From Pelobacter sp. UBA6812 (GTDB taxonomy: Bacteria > Desulfobacterota > Desulfuromonadia > Desulfuromonadales > Syntrophotaleaceae): a DNA stretch of 64,000 nucleotides. The notes below the pieces were generated by a model, which did no database searches, was not told the origin of the DNA, and saw only the letters and a program-made list of their open reading frames with translations. Numbering within the stretch: the stretch's first letter is position 1; each line of letters opens with the position of its first letter. The DNA is taken from contig DKEW01000086.1 of assembly GCA_002452265.1 (NCBI GenBank), positions 29,633-93,632 of the forward strand, given 5' to 3'. Of the stretch, positions 61,632-64,000 are shown piece after piece. The position numbers and the translations under genes are program-made.

Positions 61632-63605
61632 TTAGTCCGTGAACACCAGACCGTCAAAGTCTTCATCTGCCCCTGTTATCAACTGCTCATATTGCTGACG
61701 CGTAAGTTCAAGCATTTCTCCAAGTCTGATCACTTTAAACGGATCAAAGTCGAAACTGCTTAAATTCCTTGTAACATGATAAAATGATAGTGATTTTTCA
61801 GGCTTGATACCCATATCGAGCAATTGTTGACACGCCTGTTTAATCATATCGATTTTGTCATACAGGTCCTCTTTGTTGATCACCGACCAAACTCCGAGAT
61901 AGATCGGACTTTCAAGATTCTTGACATCCCCCTTGAATTCGCCCCGAATCAGCTGATCCCTTTGGCGTTTTAAATAGGGAACAAAATCCAGATGTTCAGC
62001 AAGACGCCGATCTGCCGCATAAAAATTGCCGGTATCCGGATCCATGGTAAAAATAATGGTTTTTTTAATAGCCTGACCGTAACTTTTAAAATATATGCCT
62101 TTGTACGACTGAAAATCAAAGGACTCAAAAAGAAAGCTTTCATTTTGCTTGATACGGTTAAGCATACCAAGTAGCCAATAACGAATTATTTCATGGTCGA
62201 TGCGGCATTTTTCAAGTTCCTCCTTCATTTGCCTGAAACTGGTGTTACCGTACCGATATGTCAGCACAAGTCGATAAATATCTCGAACATTGTTATACGC
62301 ACTGAAGGATTGGATCAAATCATAACTGAAAATCTCCATTTCCCGCAGTTGCCAGATTAGAGAGGCAACTTCGGTTCTGCTGCTTCCTCTATCCAGGTCT
62401 ATCGTCTCTGTTGACTTCATAAATTCGCTGAACCGCGTTTCAAGCAACCCCAGTTGATCGGTTTTTTTCTTGGTACTTATATTTAATGTAATGGTCCAGC
62501 GGGTAAATTTATACTGACGACTTTCAATCTTGATATTGCCCGCTCCGAAAGTGGTAAAAATCTGCCGGGTTCCGATCCCCTCGCCAGCTTTTTCCTGTTT
62601 TGTCGTATGGCCAACAAATACAGGCAGATTTTTATTATCAACCAGCAAACGATCCGGACTGATACCTATACCGTTGTCCTGGATAATAAGAACCACTTTA
62701 CCTTGCTTACGCGTAATCATTATCTGGATAAGGCCTTCCCTGCCAGCTTCTTCAATAGCATCGATCGAGTTGGAAGCAAGATTAATAAGCGCCCTGCTAT
62801 AATCCATATAACTACCTATAACAGGTGGAATATCAGCACTTAGAATCAATCGTATCTGGCACGGAACATTCGCTGCTTCGATAAAGGGTATAACCCTGTT
62901 GGTCAAAATCTCCTTGATGTTGACTTCGTGAGAGGCTTTTATTTTATCTTCGTACATACTAAGGGTATTAAGTAGAGCCGTATTTTCTCTATTGATGTCT
63001 TCAATAATTTGATTGAAGTTATCAACGGACATAATTGAAACCATGTCTGACAATACTTTTAGTGACTTCTTTGCGTCATGCCTAACTTTGCTTAATTCTT
63101 CAAGAACGGATACATCCTTTGTCTTCAATGCAATACTTTTTTCCAGTACTGCCTTAGCCGTTGCCGACATAAGATAGAATTTCATTTTTTGATAAACAGT
63201 TGATTCTTCAAGATTAAATCCATTACTGGAAAAAAATTCAATCGTACTCACGAGCTTTTCCCATACAAACAAATATATATAAGACCCTTCATTAACATCC
63301 TGAGCCAATTTTCGTATAAAAGCAGACCCTATGCCCTTTCCCCGACCAAAGGGGCTTGTCACCTGTTTATATACTTGAAATTTAGTTTTTTCAGGGTTCG
63401 AATACACGAGTATATAACCAAGGAACTCACCCTCTTCATCCCAAACATAACTATGGTCGTAATCGATATCGAGCGTCTTATCTTTTATAAAAGGTGATGG
63501 AATCAGTATGGAATCAATATTCAAAAAAGGAATTTTGTTTATCTTCTTTTGGTCATCGCTTGTAAGACACCTGATATATGTAAAATCATTTGTAAAACCA
63601 TCCAT
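61632..63605 (-). CDS. GNAT acetyltransferase fused to a histidine-kinase-like module with unassigned C-terminus
   Basis: 657 residues, all soluble. Residues about 1-140: GNAT fold with acetyl-CoA loop SPFGRGKGIGSAFI and EFFSSNGFNL. Residues about 155-370: kinase-like part with KVRHDAKKSLKVL, which recalls the RHDxxN helices of CitA/Spo0B-type kinases though Asn is missing, then N box NLASNSIDAIEEA, DNGIGISPD and GEGIGTRQIF. Residues about 380-657 have no domain I recognise. AGGTGG precedes the ATG. Composition is visibly AT-rich compared with flanks, which suggests transfer. No response regulator is adjacent. A sensor that links an acetyl-CoA-type ligand to phosphotransfer is a guess. Confidence 0.82.
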   Translation of the reverse strand: MDGFTNDFTYIRCLTSDDQKKINKIPFLNIDSILIPSPFIKDKTLDIDYDHSYVWDEEGEFLGYILVYSNPEKTKFQVYKQVTSPFGRGKGIGSAFIRKLAQDVNEGSYIYLFVWEKLVSTIEFFSSNGFNLEESTVYQKMKFYLMSATAKAVLEKSIALKTKDVSVLEELSKVRHDAKKSLKVLSDMVSIMSVDNFNQIIEDINRENTALLNTLSMYEDKIKASHEVNIKEILTNRVIPFIEAANVPCQIRLILSADIPPVIGSYMDYSRALINLASNSIDAIEEAGREGLIQIMITRKQGKVVLIIQDNGIGISPDRLLVDNKNLPVFVGHTTKQEKAGEGIGTRQIFTTFGAGNIKIESRQYKFTRWTITLNISTKKKTDQLGLLETRFSEFMKSTETIDLDRGSSRTEVASLIWQLREMEIFSYDLIQSFSAYNNVRDIYRLVLTYRYGNTSFRQMKEELEKCRIDHEIIRYWLLGMLNRIKQNESFLFESFDFQSYKGIYFKSYGQAIKKTIIFTMDPDTGNFYAADRRLAEHLDFVPYLKRQRDQLIRGEFKGDVKNLESPIYLGVWSVINKEDLYDKIDMIKQACQQLLDMGIKPEKSLSFYHVTRNLSSFDFDPFKVIRLGEMLELTRQQYEQLITGADEDFDGLVFTD

Positions 63606-63727
63606 TATTTATTCCACCTTTCCTTTCATTATTTTTTTGCAGCGCTAATTGAATTTCCAAGCGTCAAGCACTTTTCTCAAGATACAGCATACCTTTTGAA
63701 CGGGTCGAAAAGGCTCATAAATAACAA

Positions 63728-63759
63728 ACGGATCTCCTCCTGAATGCAAAGAGATCCGT
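63728..63759 (-). terminator. Terminator after citrate synthase
   Basis: ACGGATCTC (63728-63736) pairs with GAGATCCGT (63751-63759), 9 bp with a 14-base loop. On the minus strand it is followed by TTTGTTATT. It lies about 60 bases past the citrate synthase stop. Confidence 0.7.
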
Positions 63760-63817
63760 CTTTCATCACTTTATTCACCTGAAACCGAAACCCCAGAGGG
63801 GGTTCTGAAAGGCCGCC

Positions 63818-64000
63818 TCACTGTATCCCTGCGACCTTCTCCATCATGTCCAGAGTTATGGACTTGGGGCGTTCCAGCGGAAAACCCAGCGCCCTGTCCC
63901 AAGTTATATTTGCCAATACGCCGATCGCCCTACCAACGGCAAACAGTACGGTGTAATAGTCGTACTGGGTAATACCGTAGTGCCATTGAATAACGCCGGA
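63818..64000 (-). CDS. gltA: Citrate synthase, C-terminal end (partial, eukaryote-like type)
   Basis: The minus strand is open from the right edge to a TGA at 63818 and gives 60 residues: QWHYGITQYDYYTVLFAVGR, then a run ending ALGFPLERPKSITL and DMMEKVAGIQ. The YYTVLF, RAIGVL and RALGFPLERPKS segments match the C-terminus of mitochondrial citrate synthases, a form described in Geobacteraceae, more than the E. coli hexameric type. It condenses acetyl-CoA and oxaloacetate. The gene's start is outside the window. Confidence 0.9.
   Translation of the reverse strand, partial: SGVIQWHYGITQYDYYTVLFAVGRAIGVLANITWDRALGFPLERPKSITLDMMEKVAGIQ

Noticed and set aside
1..64000. tRNA, rRNA, prophage or insertion-sequence genes
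   Set aside because: No tRNA-like cloverleaf sequences, transposase or integrase motifs or phage structural genes were seen by eye; a covariance-model scan was not possible.

Overview
The window reads as chromosomal DNA of a Gram-negative, strictly or facultatively anaerobic member of the Desulfuromonadia (Geobacter/Pelobacter/Syntrophotalea relatives). Supporting signs are a citrate synthase C-terminus of the eukaryote-like type known from Geobacteraceae, a c-type/b-type cytochrome fusion, a FeoB iron uptake operon with a DtxR-FeoA regulator, abundant two-component and chemotaxis proteins, LVIVD-repeat and YkgJ-type proteins, and LpxH, TonB-receptor and OmpA proteins that imply an outer membrane. 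The species cannot be fixed from the sequence alone. I see no rRNA, tRNA, CRISPR array, transposase or phage gene.

Layout. 0-7 kb: the 3' part of a TonB-dependent receptor, facing a two-gene unit of a hybrid histidine kinase and a membrane-anchored LVIVD-repeat protein that is split by a one-base frameshift. 7-10.3 kb: iron block, with fur (a Fur-box-like site in its promoter) and feoB, a small cysteine-rich protein and a DtxR-FeoA regulator, all overlapping. 10.3-19 kb: CcdA/TlpA thiol-redox pair, a hotdog thioesterase, an AEC permease, pyruvate carboxylase, and the slipin/NfeD membrane-protease pair. 19-24 kb: an NtrC-type sigma-54 activator, then two overlapping genes (HEAT-like and HD-GYP) whose N-termini look related. 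24-31.8 kb: cytochrome c/b fusion, acyl-CoA synthetase with an M24 peptidase, a degenerate receiver-PilZ protein, MOSC/MogA/MgtC, and an unknown helical protein. 31.8-38.6 kb: second-type EF-G, a cofactor cluster nadC-birA-coaX, an OmpA lipoprotein and a PhoU-like protein. 38.6-47.7 kb: a DUF364-type protein, an outer-membrane barrel, a ZIP transporter, LpxH, YihY/BrkB, YkgJ and MarC. 46.3-54 kb: paired M16 peptidases, Lon, a polyprenyl diphosphate synthase and a J-domain protein. 54-57.2 kb: an AT-rich gap of about 1 kb, then a methyl-accepting chemotaxis protein with an extra C-terminal domain. 57.2-64 kb: MBL-fold protein, a second YkgJ protein with a carbonic anhydrase, an ABC-2 exporter, an AT-rich GNAT-histidine kinase fusion, and the end of citrate synthase.

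Functional links. Biotin protein ligase (35 kb) is the enzyme expected to charge pyruvate carboxylase (13-17 kb), and pyruvate carboxylase with citrate synthase forms the entry to the TCA cycle. Fur and DtxR-FeoA give two metal-responsive controls next to FeoB. Most genes are on the minus strand and many neighbours overlap by 1-4 bases (TAATG, ATGA), indicating tight translational coupling.

The best candidates for something under-described are the GNAT-histidine kinase fusion with a long unassigned C-terminus, the kinase/LVIVD/TonB-receptor neighbourhood with its frameshift, the HEAT-like and HD-GYP pair sharing an N-terminal module, and a small repeat-flanked intergenic element near 38.8 kb. 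None of these is proven to be a new system from sequence alone.
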